Shown: positions 34,738-43,721, numbered from the stretch's first letter. The stretch: 64,000 bases of DNA from Porphyrobacter sp. (GCA_027531395.1 JAPZRO010000003.1:248001-312000), one strand, 5' to 3'. Program-made: numbers and translations. The notes: a model not told the origin generated them from the letters alone.

Positions 34738-34741
34738 CGGA

Positions 34742-35689
34742 TTACCCGAAGGCCGGGCGATAATTGCTCTCGCCCCAGTCCTGCCGCTTGGTCCACTGGC
34801 CCATCGTCTCGAGCTTGCCGTCGAGTTCGGGGAAGCGTTCGTAGACGTGCTCCATGTCCACCGCGAAGGGCTTGGTGGGCGCATTGTTGTTGTATTCGTA
34901 GAAGGCCTGGATGCCCTTGGCGAACTCCTCGCGCATTTCCGCCGGCATCCCGTCGCCCGCCGCTTCGACCAGATAGCGGCCGAACTCCTCGGGGGTGCAG
35001 GGATCATACTTGATGTCCTTGCCCAGCGCCTCGGACAGGCAGGCCGTCACCTGCTTGCCGACCAGCCGCTCCGGCCCGCCGATGTTGAGCCACGCGCCTT
35101 CCATGTCGGGCCGCTCGAGGCTCGCCAGCATGAACTTCGCCACGTCGTCGAGGCTGATCCAGTTGGCTTCGAGATTGGGGTTGTGCGGATAGACGTAGCG
35201 GCCTTCGTTGACGATGAAGGGCCGCGCCCAGTTGGTCAGCAGGTTGTCCATGAACAGCACCGAGCCGAACACCGTCCCCGGCGCGCCCGAGCGCCACAGG
35301 GCGTTGATGCCCTTGGTGTTCTCGCCATAGGTGAAGGGATCGCCGGGCTTGTCCGGGATCCAGCTCGAGGTGTTCCACACCACGCGCTTGACGCCGAGCG
35401 AAGCGGAGACCTTGCCGACTTCCCCGATCAGGTAGGCGCGGTCCGCGCGGGCCTGGAGCGGGTGGGTGTAGAAGATGTAGTCCGAGCCTTCGAGCGCATC
35501 GTGGAAGGTCGAGGTGTCGTAGAGGTCCATCGGCCGGATCTCGACCCGCTCCACGCCCTCCACCGGCGCGCCCTCCAGCGCATCCGGGCGGCGCGAGATC
35601 GCGCGCACGTCATACCCTGCCGCCAGCGCCTGGCGCACCTGCGCAAGGCCCTGCCTCCCGCTTGCGCCGATCACCGTAATGAGTGCCAT
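34742..35689 (-). CDS. NmrA-like atypical SDR
   Basis: 315 residues. The N-terminal motif GASGRQG (8-14) binds NADP(H), and SGAPGTVFGSVLFMDNLLTN and LDDVAKFML are typical of NmrA/isoflavone-reductase-like proteins. The YxxxK catalytic pair is not evident; VWNTSSW occupies that strand. It may reduce an enone or serve as a redox sensor. The ATG has GGGGAGAGAG upstream. It is the first gene of a two-gene unit with the SnoaL-like protein and diverges from the MDR gene at 35837. Confidence 0.82.
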   Translation of the reverse strand: MALITVIGASGRQGLAQVRQALAAGYDVRAISRRPDALEGAPVEGVERVEIRPMDLYDTSTFHDALEGSDYIFYTHPLQARADRAYLIGEVGKVSASLGVKRVVWNTSSWIPDKPGDPFTYGENTKGINALWRSGAPGTVFGSVLFMDNLLTNWARPFIVNEGRYVYPHNPNLEANWISLDDVAKFMLASLERPDMEGAWLNIGGPERLVGKQVTACLSEALGKDIKYDPCTPEEFGRYLVEAAGDGMPAEMREEFAKGIQAFYEYNNNAPTKPFAVDMEHVYERFPELDGKLETMGQWTKRQDWGESNYRPAFG

Positions 35690-35788
35690 TTCATCTCTCT
35701 CCCCATTGTGTTGTTGGCGGCAAGACTAGGAAGCACATGCCCCCCGTGCACCGCGCCAAAATGATAGCCGCGCGCCTGATGCCCCTAG

Positions 35789-35807
35789 CGAAATGGCGGG
35801 GTTGCCG
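35789..35807 (+). promoter_or_regulatory. CGAAAT-N7-TTGCCG promoter-like motif before the MDR gene
   Basis: CGAAAT (35789-35794), seven bases, then TTGCCG (35802-35807). GACAGT lies 17 bases later, only 6 nt before the ATG at 35837, which would give a leaderless transcript. A second CCAAAA is at 35756-35761. Confidence 0.35.
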
Positions 35808-35836
35808 TAGCGGCGCGGGAGCCGGACAGTGGCGGG

Positions 35837-36838
35837 ATGACGAACCGCTTCTGGCGCATCGACCGCCGTCCCGAAGGCACGGATTTCGCCAGCGCGCTGA
35901 CGCTGGTCGAAGCCCCGCTCGCCCCGCTTGCCGAAGGCGAGATCCGCATCCGCAATTCGCACCTGTCGATGGACGCCGGCACGCGGATGTGGCTCACCGC
36001 GCGCGAGGACGGCTATCAACCGCCGCTCCCGCTCGGCATTGCGATGACGGGGCTGGTGCTGGGCGAGGTGGTGGAGAGCCGCGCCGCGGGATTCGCCCCC
36101 GGCGATCTGGTGCGCGCCTTCGGGCAATGGGCCGATGTCAGCACGGTCGATGCGGTGATGTCGGGCGCGATTGTGCTCGATCCTTCGGTCGCTGACCGGC
36201 GCGCGTGGTTCGGCCCGCTCGGGATGAACGGCTGGACCGCGCTGTGGGGCGTGGAGCAGACCGGCGCGGCCAAGCCGGGCGAGCGGGTGCTGGTCTCGGC
36301 GGCGGCGGGGGCGACCGGCATCCTCGCGGTGCAGATCGCCAAGCTACTCGGCTGCGAGGCCTGGGGCATCGTCGGCGGGGACAGCAAATGGCGCTATCTC
36401 AAGCACGAAATCGGCGTGACGGGCGTGGTCGACTACAAGGGCAGCAACCCCGGCGCGCAGCTCGATGTGGCGGGCGGCTTCGACGTCTATTTCGACAATG
36501 TCGGCGGGCCGTTGCTGGATCAGGTGCTCACCCGCATGAACCACTATGGCCGGATCGCGGTGTGCGGACTGGTGGCCGACTACACCTCGGGCACCCGCAC
36601 CGCGCCCAGAGAATTCGATCAGGTGCTGATGCGGCGTCTGCGGATCGAAGGCTTCTTCTCGCCCGATTTCATGCACGAGGGCCCGGCCCTGACAGCACGC
36701 TTGCGGGCATGGCACGAGGCGGGCGAGTTGGTGATGCCCTATGACGTGACGCGCGGCCTCAAAAACGCCCTCACCGCCTATGCCAAGCTGTTCACCGGGG
36801 CCAATATCGGCAAGGTGATCGTGGAGCTCGATACATGA
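35837..36838 (+). CDS. Zinc-free medium-chain dehydrogenase/reductase (CurA/PTGR-like)
   Basis: 333 residues of the NADPH-dependent alkenal/enone reductase branch. The glycine-rich AAAGATGILAVQIAK binds NADPH, FDVYFDNVGG is the family signature, and zinc ligands are absent. Members reduce the C=C bond of enones or 2-alkenals, so a role in saturating a ring enone or detoxifying alkenals is plausible. It overlaps the next gene by 4 nt. Confidence 0.87.
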   Translation: MTNRFWRIDRRPEGTDFASALTLVEAPLAPLAEGEIRIRNSHLSMDAGTRMWLTAREDGYQPPLPLGIAMTGLVLGEVVESRAAGFAPGDLVRAFGQWADVSTVDAVMSGAIVLDPSVADRRAWFGPLGMNGWTALWGVEQTGAAKPGERVLVSAAAGATGILAVQIAKLLGCEAWGIVGGDSKWRYLKHEIGVTGVVDYKGSNPGAQLDVAGGFDVYFDNVGGPLLDQVLTRMNHYGRIAVCGLVADYTSGTRTAPREFDQVLMRRLRIEGFFSPDFMHEGPALTARLRAWHEAGELVMPYDVTRGLKNALTAYAKLFTGANIGKVIVELDT

Positions 36839-37374
36839 CCGGCACACTCGAAGACCGCGAAGCGATCCGCGACATCCTCGCCGCCTATGCCCACGCCATC
36901 GACCGGCGGCGCTGGGGGATGATGGAGCGCCTGTTCCACGACGATGCCGTGTTCAAGTTCGGGGTGATCGAAGGCGACTGGCGCGGCTTTGTCGATCAGG
37001 CCCGCGCGGTGATCGACCCGTGCCTTGCGACCCAGCACCAGCTCGGCCAGACGATCTTCGGATTTGCGAATGAAGGCGTCTGCCATACCGAAACCTACAT
37101 GACCGCGATGCACACCATCCCGCCCGGCTACCCGCTGGCCGAGGTGTTCCCCGACAAGGGCGTGATCTACTCGGCGATCGTCGCGGGCCGCTATGTCGAC
37201 CGCTTCGAGAAGCGTGGCGGAGAATGGCGCATCGCCCAGCGCACCGGGCTCTACGACTGGCGCGAGCTCCGGGTGGTGGAAGGCGTGGACCTGTCGAACA
37301 CCCCCGAGGGCGCGGCGGGCTATCACGACGAACGCGATCCCTCGACCGCGGCTGTGAGGCAGTGGCTCGGCTAG
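36835..37374 (+). CDS. SnoaL-like NTF2-fold protein
   Basis: 179 residues with the SnoaL_4 pattern: ILAAYAHAIDRRRW, RLFHDDAVFKFG, then GRYVDRFEKRGGEWRIAQR. The start ATG overlaps the MDR stop (ATGA), so the two are coupled. Homologues in sphingomonad catabolic clusters are annotated as bile-acid dehydratase-like or dehydratase-like proteins (family knowledge). The precise reaction is not assignable. It converges on the thioesterase gene with a 4-nt overlap. Confidence 0.82.
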   Translation: MTGTLEDREAIRDILAAYAHAIDRRRWGMMERLFHDDAVFKFGVIEGDWRGFVDQARAVIDPCLATQHQLGQTIFGFANEGVCHTETYMTAMHTIPPGYPLAEVFPDKGVIYSAIVAGRYVDRFEKRGGEWRIAQRTGLYDWRELRVVEGVDLSNTPEGAAGYHDERDPSTAAVRQWLG

Positions 37375-37778
37375 GGCCGCTTGAAGGCAAACACCCCGCT
37401 CATCGTCGCGATCTGCTCGGTGCCGCGCCAGATGCCGCCCGAGGTATAGGCCGTGCGCCCACCCAGCCGGTCGATCCGCACGCGCGCCTCGAGCCAGTCG
37501 CCCAGCCTCGCGCCGCTGAGATAATTGACCGTCAGCGTCACGGTCGACGGTGCCAGCCGGGGCCGTTCGGCATCATAGACCGCATGGCTCAGCGCGACAT
37601 CGGCGAAGGTCGAGATCACGCCCCCGTGCGCCGCGTCCTGATAGTTGATGTGGTGCGGGCAGATCAGCAGCCCCACGACACGCACGCCCTCTGCCGCCGG
37701 TCCGAGGTAATAGGGCCCGCCGTGATCGAGAAAGCCCGGGGTAAAGCCCGCCGGGTCAAAGCCTGAAGGTATCGCCAT
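37371..37778 (-). CDS. PaaI-type hot-dog thioesterase
   Basis: 135 residues from ATG 37778. The family motif is HGGVISTFADVALSHAV, with the catalytic Asp (or Asp/Glu) in the long helix. It hydrolyses acyl- or aryl-CoA thioesters, often to free CoA trapped in dead-end intermediates. A GTG further upstream would add 19 residues without a ribosome site. It diverges from the acyl-CoA ligase gene, consistent with shared CoA-thioester metabolism. Confidence 0.85.
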   Translation of the reverse strand: MAIPSGFDPAGFTPGFLDHGGPYYLGPAAEGVRVVGLLICPHHINYQDAAHGGVISTFADVALSHAVYDAERPRLAPSTVTLTVNYLSGARLGDWLEARVRIDRLGGRTAYTSGGIWRGTEQIATMSGVFAFKRP

Positions 37779-37865
37779 TCCCCACCCTACCCTGCCGCGC
37801 AGCCCTGCACCCGCTATGAATTGTGCCAATGACACGCGCGGGCGCAGGGGTTATCTCCTCGCCCC

Positions 37866-39458
37866 ATGGGAGACAGCACAGCATTGGCCGCAGAGACCTT
37901 CTGCGACATCGTTCGCGAACACGCCCGTACGCAGGGCGATGTGATCGCCTTCACTTACGGGCAGGAAGACATCCGCTTCGCCGAGCTTGACGAGGGCGCG
38001 GATCGCGTGGCGAACGGCCTCGTCGCGCTTGGGGTGAAGCCGGGGGACCGCGTGGCCTTCCTCGGCAAGAACCACCCGCTCTATTTCGAGGCCTTCCTCG
38101 GCGCGAACCGGGTGGGCGCGGTGATGACGCCGGTCAACTGGCGGCTGGCCGCCCCCGAAGTCGCCTATGTGCTCGACAATTCGCAGGCGCGCGTGGTGTT
38201 CGTGGGTGAGGGCTTTGCCGAGGTGCTGAGCCTCATCCGCCCCGACTGCCCCCATGTCGAACTGGTGATCGGCATCGACGCACCGGACTTTGCCGGCACT
38301 GATTACCGCATCTGGCGCGACGGCTTTTCGGCCACGCCCGTGGCGCATGTGGTGAAGGCCGAAGACGACGCGCTTCAGCTCTACACCTCGGGCACTACCG
38401 GCAAGCCCAAGGGCGCAGTCATCACCCACGGCTCGTTGCTCTCGAGCCGCGATGGCACTGCCGCGGGCGACCAGATGCGCAGCTGGCAGGAACCGATCCC
38501 GGGCGATGTCACATTGCTTGCCATGCCGTGCTTCCACATCTCGGGCACCGGCACCGGCATCGGCACGATGGTGGCGGGCACCAATTCCATCGTGCTGCCC
38601 GAATATGATCCGACCAAGGCGCTGGACCTGATCCAGAACTACAACATCTCGAAGATCTTCCTCGTCCCGGCCGCGCTGCAGATCCTGCTCAATCACCCGA
38701 AGGTGGGCGAGGTCGATTTCAGCCGGCTGAAATATGTCACCTACGGCGCCTCTCCGATCCCGCTCGAACTGATGCGCGAGGCGATCCGGGTGATGGGCTG
38801 CGGCTTCGTGCAGATGTACGGCATGACCGAGACCAGCGGCACCATCGTCGCGCTCGATCCCGAGGATCACGTGCCCGAAGGCTCGGTGCGGATGCGCTCG
38901 GTGGGCAAGCCGCTCGCGGGTGTGGAGATCAAGGTGATCGACGAGGCGGGCAACGAAGTCCCCGCCGGCACCGTGGGCGAGATCGCGACGCGTTCGAACA
39001 AGAACATGCGCGGCTACTGGAACAACCCGGATGCCACGGCTTCGACCATCGATGCCGAAGGCTGGCTGCGCACCGGGGACGCGGGATACCTCGACGAGGA
39101 CGGCTATCTCTACATCCACGACCGGGTGAAGGACATGATCATCTCGGGCGGCGAGAACGTCTACCCGGCCGAGGTCGAAAACGCGCTCTATTCGCACCCC
39201 AAGGTGGCTGACGTGGCGGTGATCGGCGTGCCCGATCCCAAGTGGGGCGAGGCGGTGAAAGCCTGCGTGGTGGTGAAGGCGGGCGAGGAACTGACCGAGG
39301 CCGAACTCATCGCCCACGCGCGCACGCTGATCGCGGGCTACAAGTGCCCCAAGTCGGTCGATTTCATCCCCGCCCTGCCGAGGAACCCCTCGGGCAAGAT
39401 CCTCCGACGCGAGTTGCGCGCGCCCTACTGGGTGGGCAAGGACCGGGCGGTGAACTGA
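37866..39458 (+). CDS. Acyl-CoA synthetase / AMP-dependent ligase
   Basis: 530 residues of the ANL superfamily. The ATP loop is TSGTTGKPKGA, with YGMTETSG and the hinge GWLRTGDAG following. The C-terminal catalytic Lys is in PRNPSGKILRREL. It activates a carboxylate to its CoA thioester through an acyl-adenylate. It resembles FadD-type steroid/terpenoid side-chain or medium-chain ligases. TTATCT lies 9 nt before the ATG and no Shine-Dalgarno is visible, so translation may start on a nearly leaderless mRNA. Confidence 0.9.
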   Translation: MGDSTALAAETFCDIVREHARTQGDVIAFTYGQEDIRFAELDEGADRVANGLVALGVKPGDRVAFLGKNHPLYFEAFLGANRVGAVMTPVNWRLAAPEVAYVLDNSQARVVFVGEGFAEVLSLIRPDCPHVELVIGIDAPDFAGTDYRIWRDGFSATPVAHVVKAEDDALQLYTSGTTGKPKGAVITHGSLLSSRDGTAAGDQMRSWQEPIPGDVTLLAMPCFHISGTGTGIGTMVAGTNSIVLPEYDPTKALDLIQNYNISKIFLVPAALQILLNHPKVGEVDFSRLKYVTYGASPIPLELMREAIRVMGCGFVQMYGMTETSGTIVALDPEDHVPEGSVRMRSVGKPLAGVEIKVIDEAGNEVPAGTVGEIATRSNKNMRGYWNNPDATASTIDAEGWLRTGDAGYLDEDGYLYIHDRVKDMIISGGENVYPAEVENALYSHPKVADVAVIGVPDPKWGEAVKACVVVKAGEELTEAELIAHARTLIAGYKCPKSVDFIPALPRNPSGKILRRELRAPYWVGKDRAVN

Positions 39459-39459
39459 C

Positions 39460-39978
39460 GTGCTGGCGGTCCGCCAACTCGCCTACAAGGTGAACGACCT
39501 TGAGGCGGCCGCGGCGGCGCATCACCGGCGGTTCGGCTCGGGGCCGTTCTTCGTGCTCAGGCACGTGGCGCTCGCCTCCTCGGAGCATCGGGGGATCGAA
39601 CAGCCCTTCGATCATTCCAGCGCCTATGGTCAGTGGGGCAGCGTGATGGTGGAGCTGGTCGTCCAGCACAATCCCGATCCGTCCGCCCTGCACGATATGT
39701 TCCCCCATGGCTCGGGCGCCGAGGGGCTGCACCACACGGCGTTGTTCGTCGATGATCTGCACGCCGAGATTGCGCGGTTCAAAGCTGCGGGAGTGCCGCT
39801 GGCGCAGCTTTCGATAACCGAGACCGGCACGGCCTTCGCCTTCGTCGATGCGCGCGCGGAGCTTGGGCACATGCTCGAGCTCTACGAGCCGACGCGGCAG
39901 CTGAGGGGCTTCTACGACTTCGTGGCCGAGGCCGCCCAAGGCTGGGACGGGCACGATCTGATCCGGGAGCTGGGCTAA
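39460..39978 (+). CDS. VOC-family (glyoxalase fold) protein
   Basis: 172 residues starting at GTG 39460, one base past the ligase stop. It has paired beta-alpha-beta-beta-beta modules (VRQLAYKVNDLEAA; HHTALFVDDLHAEIARF). Likely metal-site residues include His in HHTAL and Glu in MLELYEP. It fits methylmalonyl-CoA-epimerase/glyoxalase-like proteins better than ring-cleaving dioxygenases, which are longer. Co-transcribed with the acyl-CoA ligase, it may epimerise or otherwise modify a CoA ester (inference). Confidence 0.78.
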   Translation: MLAVRQLAYKVNDLEAAAAAHHRRFGSGPFFVLRHVALASSEHRGIEQPFDHSSAYGQWGSVMVELVVQHNPDPSALHDMFPHGSGAEGLHHTALFVDDLHAEIARFKAAGVPLAQLSITETGTAFAFVDARAELGHMLELYEPTRQLRGFYDFVAEAAQGWDGHDLIRELG

Positions 39979-40340
39979 GCCCCCGCCAGCCCCGGCAGAT
40001 CGACCAGCGCCGCACGGCACTCGGCGTCGGCCAGCGCCGCGAGCACCGAGAAGGCGACGAAACCCGCCTCGTCCAGATGGGCGACGACCGCTGCCGCTTC
40101 CGCATCGCTGATCGCGGTATGCTCGAACGGCATCCGCCGGGCATAGGCGAGGACGGTACGGGTGCCGTCATCCAGCCCGCTCTCGTCAGGGGCAACATCC
40201 ATCCCGTGCACCGCCGCCACGGCCTGGCGGATCAGTGCGGCCAGCGCGGGGTCGAGCGCGGCTTCGGTCTTGTCCCGGAAGTCGGCGTAATGCGCGGCGA
40301 GCACCGGATCGGCGGCCAGCGCGGCGCAGACGGCGCTCAT
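39975..40340 (-). CDS. AhpD-fold protein lacking the CxxC motif
   Basis: 121 residues, mostly helical, overlapping the stop of the upstream AhpD-like gene by 4 nt. Segments such as LIRQAVAAVHGMD and TRTVLAYARRM resemble the AhpD/carboxymuconolactone decarboxylase fold, but the redox Cys pair is missing (HGMD instead). It may be a non-catalytic partner subunit. The only Cys are near the ends. The function is unknown; the call is based on fold-like patterning and context. Confidence 0.6.
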   Translation of the reverse strand: MSAVCAALAADPVLAAHYADFRDKTEAALDPALAALIRQAVAAVHGMDVAPDESGLDDGTRTVLAYARRMPFEHTAISDAEAAAVVAHLDEAGFVAFSVLAALADAECRAALVDLPGLAGA

Positions 40341-40870
40341 TCCGCTGCCTCCAGCACGGCGGGCGTGGGCAGCACGGTGCGGTCCATCACCTCCGGCTCA
40401 AGCCCCATCGTGATCAGCGCCTTGGCGAGCGCGAGGAACAGCGTCACGCCGAGGCCCAGCTCGGCGATCTGCGCGGGGGTGAGGTGGCGTTGCAAAGCCG
40501 TCTTGGCATCGCAGTTCAGCAGCTCGGGATCGTGGATCAGCGCGTCGGTGAATTTCAGCACCGCCTTTTCGGTGTCGGTCAGCTTGTCGCTCGTCTCGTA
40601 GCCGTCGGTGATGTCGTCCACCACCTCCTCGCCCAGCCCCTGCGCGACCGCCTTGTCGAAGCGGACATTGCGGCAGAACCCGCACTCGGTGACGCGCGCA
40701 TTGCGCATCCGCGCGACCTCCTTGATCCGCGCCGCCAGCACGTCCGAGCCCCAGAACCGGCCATAGAGCGCGAAGAAGCTCTCCGCGATGGCGGGCTGGT
40801 GGGCGAGCACGCTACCGAAATGCGCGGGCTCGCCGGGAATGGCGGAGGATACGCGGGGGATGGTCGACAT
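40337..40870 (-). CDS. AhpD-like carboxymuconolactone decarboxylase family protein
   Basis: 177 residues. Cys63-x-x-Cys66 in ECGFCRN matches the AhpD redox motif, within a helical core (AARIKEVARMRNARVTEC; LTDTEKAVLKFTDAL). Members act as alkylhydroperoxidases or as decarboxylases. The His that usually follows the Cys pair is not seen. The ATG has AAGGAGAGG upstream. It forms a two-gene unit with the degenerate AhpD-fold partner and diverges from the NTF2-fold gene at 40994. Confidence 0.83.
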   Translation of the reverse strand: MSTIPRVSSAIPGEPAHFGSVLAHQPAIAESFFALYGRFWGSDVLAARIKEVARMRNARVTECGFCRNVRFDKAVAQGLGEEVVDDITDGYETSDKLTDTEKAVLKFTDALIHDPELLNCDAKTALQRHLTPAQIAELGLGVTLFLALAKALITMGLEPEVMDRTVLPTPAVLEAAE

Positions 40871-40912
40871 GAGGCCTCTCCTTCACGCGGAAGATAACAG
40901 GCGGTGCCGCTG

Positions 40913-40931
40913 GTTTACCCTCGCCATTTTC
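40913..40931 (-). promoter_or_regulatory. GAAAAT-N7-GTAAAC promoter-like motif before the AhpD-like gene
   Basis: On the minus strand, GAAAAT (40931-40926), GGCGAGG and GTAAAC (40918-40913) are followed after 15 bases by TTATCT as a -10. It is a weaker member of the motif family seen at 31827, 35789, 48700 and 50493. Confidence 0.3.
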
Positions 40932-40993
40932 GCAGGGGGGAAGGCCGCTGCGCGCATGGCAGAAGAGCGAAAACCAACCGAGGGAGAGAGCAC

Positions 40994-41347
40994 ATGCCCG
41001 GCGAAGCACAGCGCGTGATCGAGGAATTCTGGCGCATCCAGGACGGGGGCGACTACACCAAGCTTGTCGATCTCTTCGCCGAGGACGCCTTTCTCGAAGA
41101 CCCGATCTGGGGCCAGTATCGCGGGCGCGAGGCGATCATGGGCTTCATGACGACGATGGTGAAGGAGATGGGCGACCGCAAGGTCCACTTCACCGTCGAC
41201 GAGATCTGCGGCGACGATCACGCGGTGTGGGCGCGCTGGACGATGCACATGGACGGCCATCCCCCGCGCGGCGGGGTCGGCATCTACAAGGTAGAAGGCG
41301 GCAAGATGACCTATTACCGCGACTACATGGACCCGGCCGCCGAGTAG
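40994..41347 (+). CDS. NTF2-fold / SnoaL-like protein
   Basis: 117 residues from ATG 40994, with GAGGGAGAGAG upstream. The NTF2 pattern is FAEDAFLEDPIWG, where EDP corresponds to the loop carrying the general base Asp of ketosteroid isomerase, and TYYRDYMDP near the end. The Tyr and second Asp of the isomerase are not at their expected places, so a ketosteroid isomerase call is not supported. It is monocistronic and ends one base from the convergent SnoaL-like gene. Confidence 0.78.
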   Translation: MPGEAQRVIEEFWRIQDGGDYTKLVDLFAEDAFLEDPIWGQYRGREAIMGFMTTMVKEMGDRKVHFTVDEICGDDHAVWARWTMHMDGHPPRGGVGIYKVEGGKMTYYRDYMDPAAE

Positions 41348-41348
41348 A

Positions 41349-41870
41349 CTACATCCGCCGGTAATCCGGGTGCCCGCTTTCCCGCAGGTCGAGCATCGGC
41401 AGCGGGAAAGCGGCATTGGGGCTCGCGTCGGGCTGGTCGGGCATCGCCATGGTCCAGTCCATGATGTAGCGGCGGCTCGAAATCCGCCACTCCTCGCCGC
41501 GCTTCTCGTAGGTGTCGAGATAGCGCCCGCCATACATGTTGCCGCGATAGGGCTCGCGCTCTTCCTCGCGGCGGAAGCCGAGCGCCACGCCGTAGCATTC
41601 GCCCTCGGCCGTGGTCGCCGAGGTGAGCTTCACCGCCAGCGGCGCGAGCAGGTGCCAGCGCCGCCCGGTCGAGCGTTCGACCTGCATCACCACCGGCACG
41701 AACTCGGCCGCCGTGCCCTTGAAGAAGCCGTAGTCGATCGCGGCATCGGGCCAGTAGCACCCCGCCTGCCCGTCGTCGTCGAGCCAGTCGAGCGTGCGCG
41801 AATAGCGCGCGATGAGATCGTGGATCGCCTGCCGGTCGAGCAGTTCCTGAAGCTTCGCCTCGATGTTCAT
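41349..41870 (-). CDS. SnoaL-like NTF2-fold protein
   Basis: 173 residues from ATG 41870, overlapping the stop of the ABM-domain gene (ATGA). The SnoaL_4 pattern is LLDRQAIHDLIARYSRTLDWLD, followed by GRYLDTYEKRGEEWRISSRRYIMDW, close to the protein at 36835. It may be a dehydratase, isomerase or binding protein. It is the last gene of a minus-strand unit with the ABM protein and the P450 at 42283. Confidence 0.82.
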   Translation of the reverse strand: MNIEAKLQELLDRQAIHDLIARYSRTLDWLDDDGQAGCYWPDAAIDYGFFKGTAAEFVPVVMQVERSTGRRWHLLAPLAVKLTSATTAEGECYGVALGFRREEEREPYRGNMYGGRYLDTYEKRGEEWRISSRRYIMDWTMAMPDQPDASPNAAFPLPMLDLRESGHPDYRRM

Positions 41871-42268
41871 GCGCGCGCTCCCCACCAGGCTGGGATCGTG
41901 AGCGGGAAGCGTTCCTGCGCGATCTTCATGCTCTCGCTGGCATCATCGGGCAGCGCCGGATCGGCGGTGTGCGGCAAGCCTCCCCCCGCGCCTTCCACGG
42001 GGTCGATATATTCGAGTTTGATGCCCGCCAGCACGTCGGCGAAGTCATGGCCCTCGTGATGGTCGGACATCTGGTGGTGATAGAAGGCCCATTTGTCCTT
42101 GAACGAGAGCAGGCAGTAGTAGCTCAGCGGCTCCTGCCCTTTCCAGTATTCGTAGCGGATCACGCCTTCCTCGGTGCCGAAGGTGTGGTGGACCATGTCG
42201 CGCATGATCGCCTCCCACTTTTCCTCCTTGCCGGGCTGGATGGTGATGTGGGCGAGCAATGTGGCCAT
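41867..42268 (-). CDS. ABM-fold (antibiotic biosynthesis monooxygenase-like) protein
   Basis: 133 residues with a dimeric alpha-beta barrel pattern: LLAHITIQPGKEEKWEAIMRDM, then EEGVIRYEYWKGQ and HHQMSDHHEGHDF. The C-terminal ~40 residues are an unusual extension. ABM proteins include cofactor-free oxygenases and structural homologues. It lies 14 nt after the P450 stop and is coupled to the SnoaL-like gene downstream, so the three are probably one operon. Confidence 0.75.
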   Translation of the reverse strand: MATLLAHITIQPGKEEKWEAIMRDMVHHTFGTEEGVIRYEYWKGQEPLSYYCLLSFKDKWAFYHHQMSDHHEGHDFADVLAGIKLEYIDPVEGAGGGLPHTADPALPDDASESMKIAQERFPLTIPAWWGARA

Positions 42269-42282
42269 CGAAGCGTCTCCCT

Positions 42283-43593
42283 TCAGGCGGGGGTGAGGTT
42301 GAGAAACAGGCGGTAGATGCCGAGCATGATCCCGCCCTGGTGGCGGAAATCATTGCCCGGCGCGTATTCCATGTCGGCGAAAGCGTCGGCGAGGCGATCC
42401 CACGCGATCATCTGTTCGAGCCGCGAGATGTTGGAGCCCGGGCACGAGCGCGGCCCCTGACTGAAGGCGAGGTGGCGCGTCACCGCCTTGCGATCCAGCT
42501 TCAACTCCAGCGGGTCCTCGAATTCGTCCGCGTCGATATTGGCCGCCGCCCACCTAAGGTGAAGCATCGAACCGGCCGGAACATGGACGCCCTGGAACAC
42601 CTCGTCACGGGCGCAGATGCGGGTGGACAGGCCCTGTGTGGGCGAGCGCAGCCGCATCCCTTCCTCGATGAAGGTGCGGATCGCGCTCCGATCCCCGCGT
42701 AGAGTGCCGAACATTCCCGGCCGCTCGCACAGCAATTGCGCCTGCTCGGCCAGCGCATACTGGGTCGTCTCCAACCCGCCGATCACCATCGCATAGACCA
42801 CGCCGTTGATCTCGTCGTCGGTGAGCTTTCGCCCAAGCGCCTGATATTCGACCTGCGTGAGGAAGCTCACCATGTCGTCCTGCGGGTTGGCGCGCTTCTT
42901 GGCGGTCTGCTCCGCCACATATTCCTTCATCCCCGCCAGCAGCCGGAACTTCTCGGCGCTCTGTTCAGGGGTGAGGATGTTCTTGTGCGTGGTCCCGATC
43001 ACATAGGACATGACCTGCGCATTGCCCCATTGTTCGAGCCGCGGGATGTCCTCCTGCGGGAAGCCGAGCACGCTCGCCATCACCCGCTGCGGCAGGGGGC
43101 GGGCAAAGTCGGCAACAAAGTCGACAGGCTCGCCAGCTCGCGCCTTGACCAGCATTCCGGCGATCAGATCGTCGACATGCTGCGTGATCATGCCAGCATG
43201 GCGCGTGCAGCCTGGGCCAACCCATGGATCGGTCAGCTCCTTGCGGTGCGCGCGCCACAGCTCGGGATCGGGCCGCAGCGAGACGATCGAGGCGACCATC
43301 GCGTCGATATCGGGGATATGGGTGGGCATCTCGCCCGACTGCTGGATATGCGCGACCAGCAGCGAGAGCGTGGGCGGGAAGCGGTCCCAGTCCATCACGA
43401 CGCGGCGCACATCCTCGTATTTGGTGAGGACGAAGGCGTCGGTGCCCGGGGTCAGCCCTTCGCCGGCAAGGCGCTGCACCGGAGCCTCGGCGTGGAGGAT
43501 CGCATAGGCATCGTACCAGTGCTCCTGCGCGCCGGGGGCGAACAGATCGACCTCGTCAAGCGAGCGCGGTGCGCCCCCTGCTGCCTCTTGCAA
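42283..43593 (-). CDS. Cytochrome P450 (1)
   Basis: 436 residues from a TTG start at 43593, with AGGGAGAGG upstream. Helix I reads VIGGLETTQ (in place of AGxxTT), helix K carries EEGMR (ExxR), and the haem-binding loop is FSQGPRSCPGSN. It is a soluble class I bacterial P450 needing a ferredoxin and reductase, neither of which is encoded nearby. It may hydroxylate a steroid or terpenoid substrate (context only). It heads a minus-strand unit with the ABM-fold and SnoaL-like genes. Confidence 0.9.
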   Translation of the reverse strand: MQEAAGGAPRSLDEVDLFAPGAQEHWYDAYAILHAEAPVQRLAGEGLTPGTDAFVLTKYEDVRRVVMDWDRFPPTLSLLVAHIQQSGEMPTHIPDIDAMVASIVSLRPDPELWRAHRKELTDPWVGPGCTRHAGMITQHVDDLIAGMLVKARAGEPVDFVADFARPLPQRVMASVLGFPQEDIPRLEQWGNAQVMSYVIGTTHKNILTPEQSAEKFRLLAGMKEYVAEQTAKKRANPQDDMVSFLTQVEYQALGRKLTDDEINGVVYAMVIGGLETTQYALAEQAQLLCERPGMFGTLRGDRSAIRTFIEEGMRLRSPTQGLSTRICARDEVFQGVHVPAGSMLHLRWAAANIDADEFEDPLELKLDRKAVTRHLAFSQGPRSCPGSNISRLEQMIAWDRLADAFADMEYAPGNDFRHQGGIMLGIYRLFLNLTPA

Positions 43594-43721
43594 AACCGCC
43601 TCTCCCTATGCGGTGGCGCCTCGCCGCTTAGCGAATCCGCCAATTGCTGATGCAGGGCTTGTCCCGCAGCCTCTCCCTTACGGAAACGGGCTATTTTGTG
43701 AGGCCCCCACGGGAGAGAGAC

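Noticed and set aside
39460-39978. Extradiol ring-cleavage dioxygenase
   Set aside because: Too short, and the full His-His-Glu set with extradiol context is not evident; a VOC/epimerase-like call is safer.
40994-41347. Ketosteroid isomerase
   Set aside because: The EDP loop fits, but the catalytic Tyr and the second Asp are not at the expected positions, so only the NTF2 fold is claimed.
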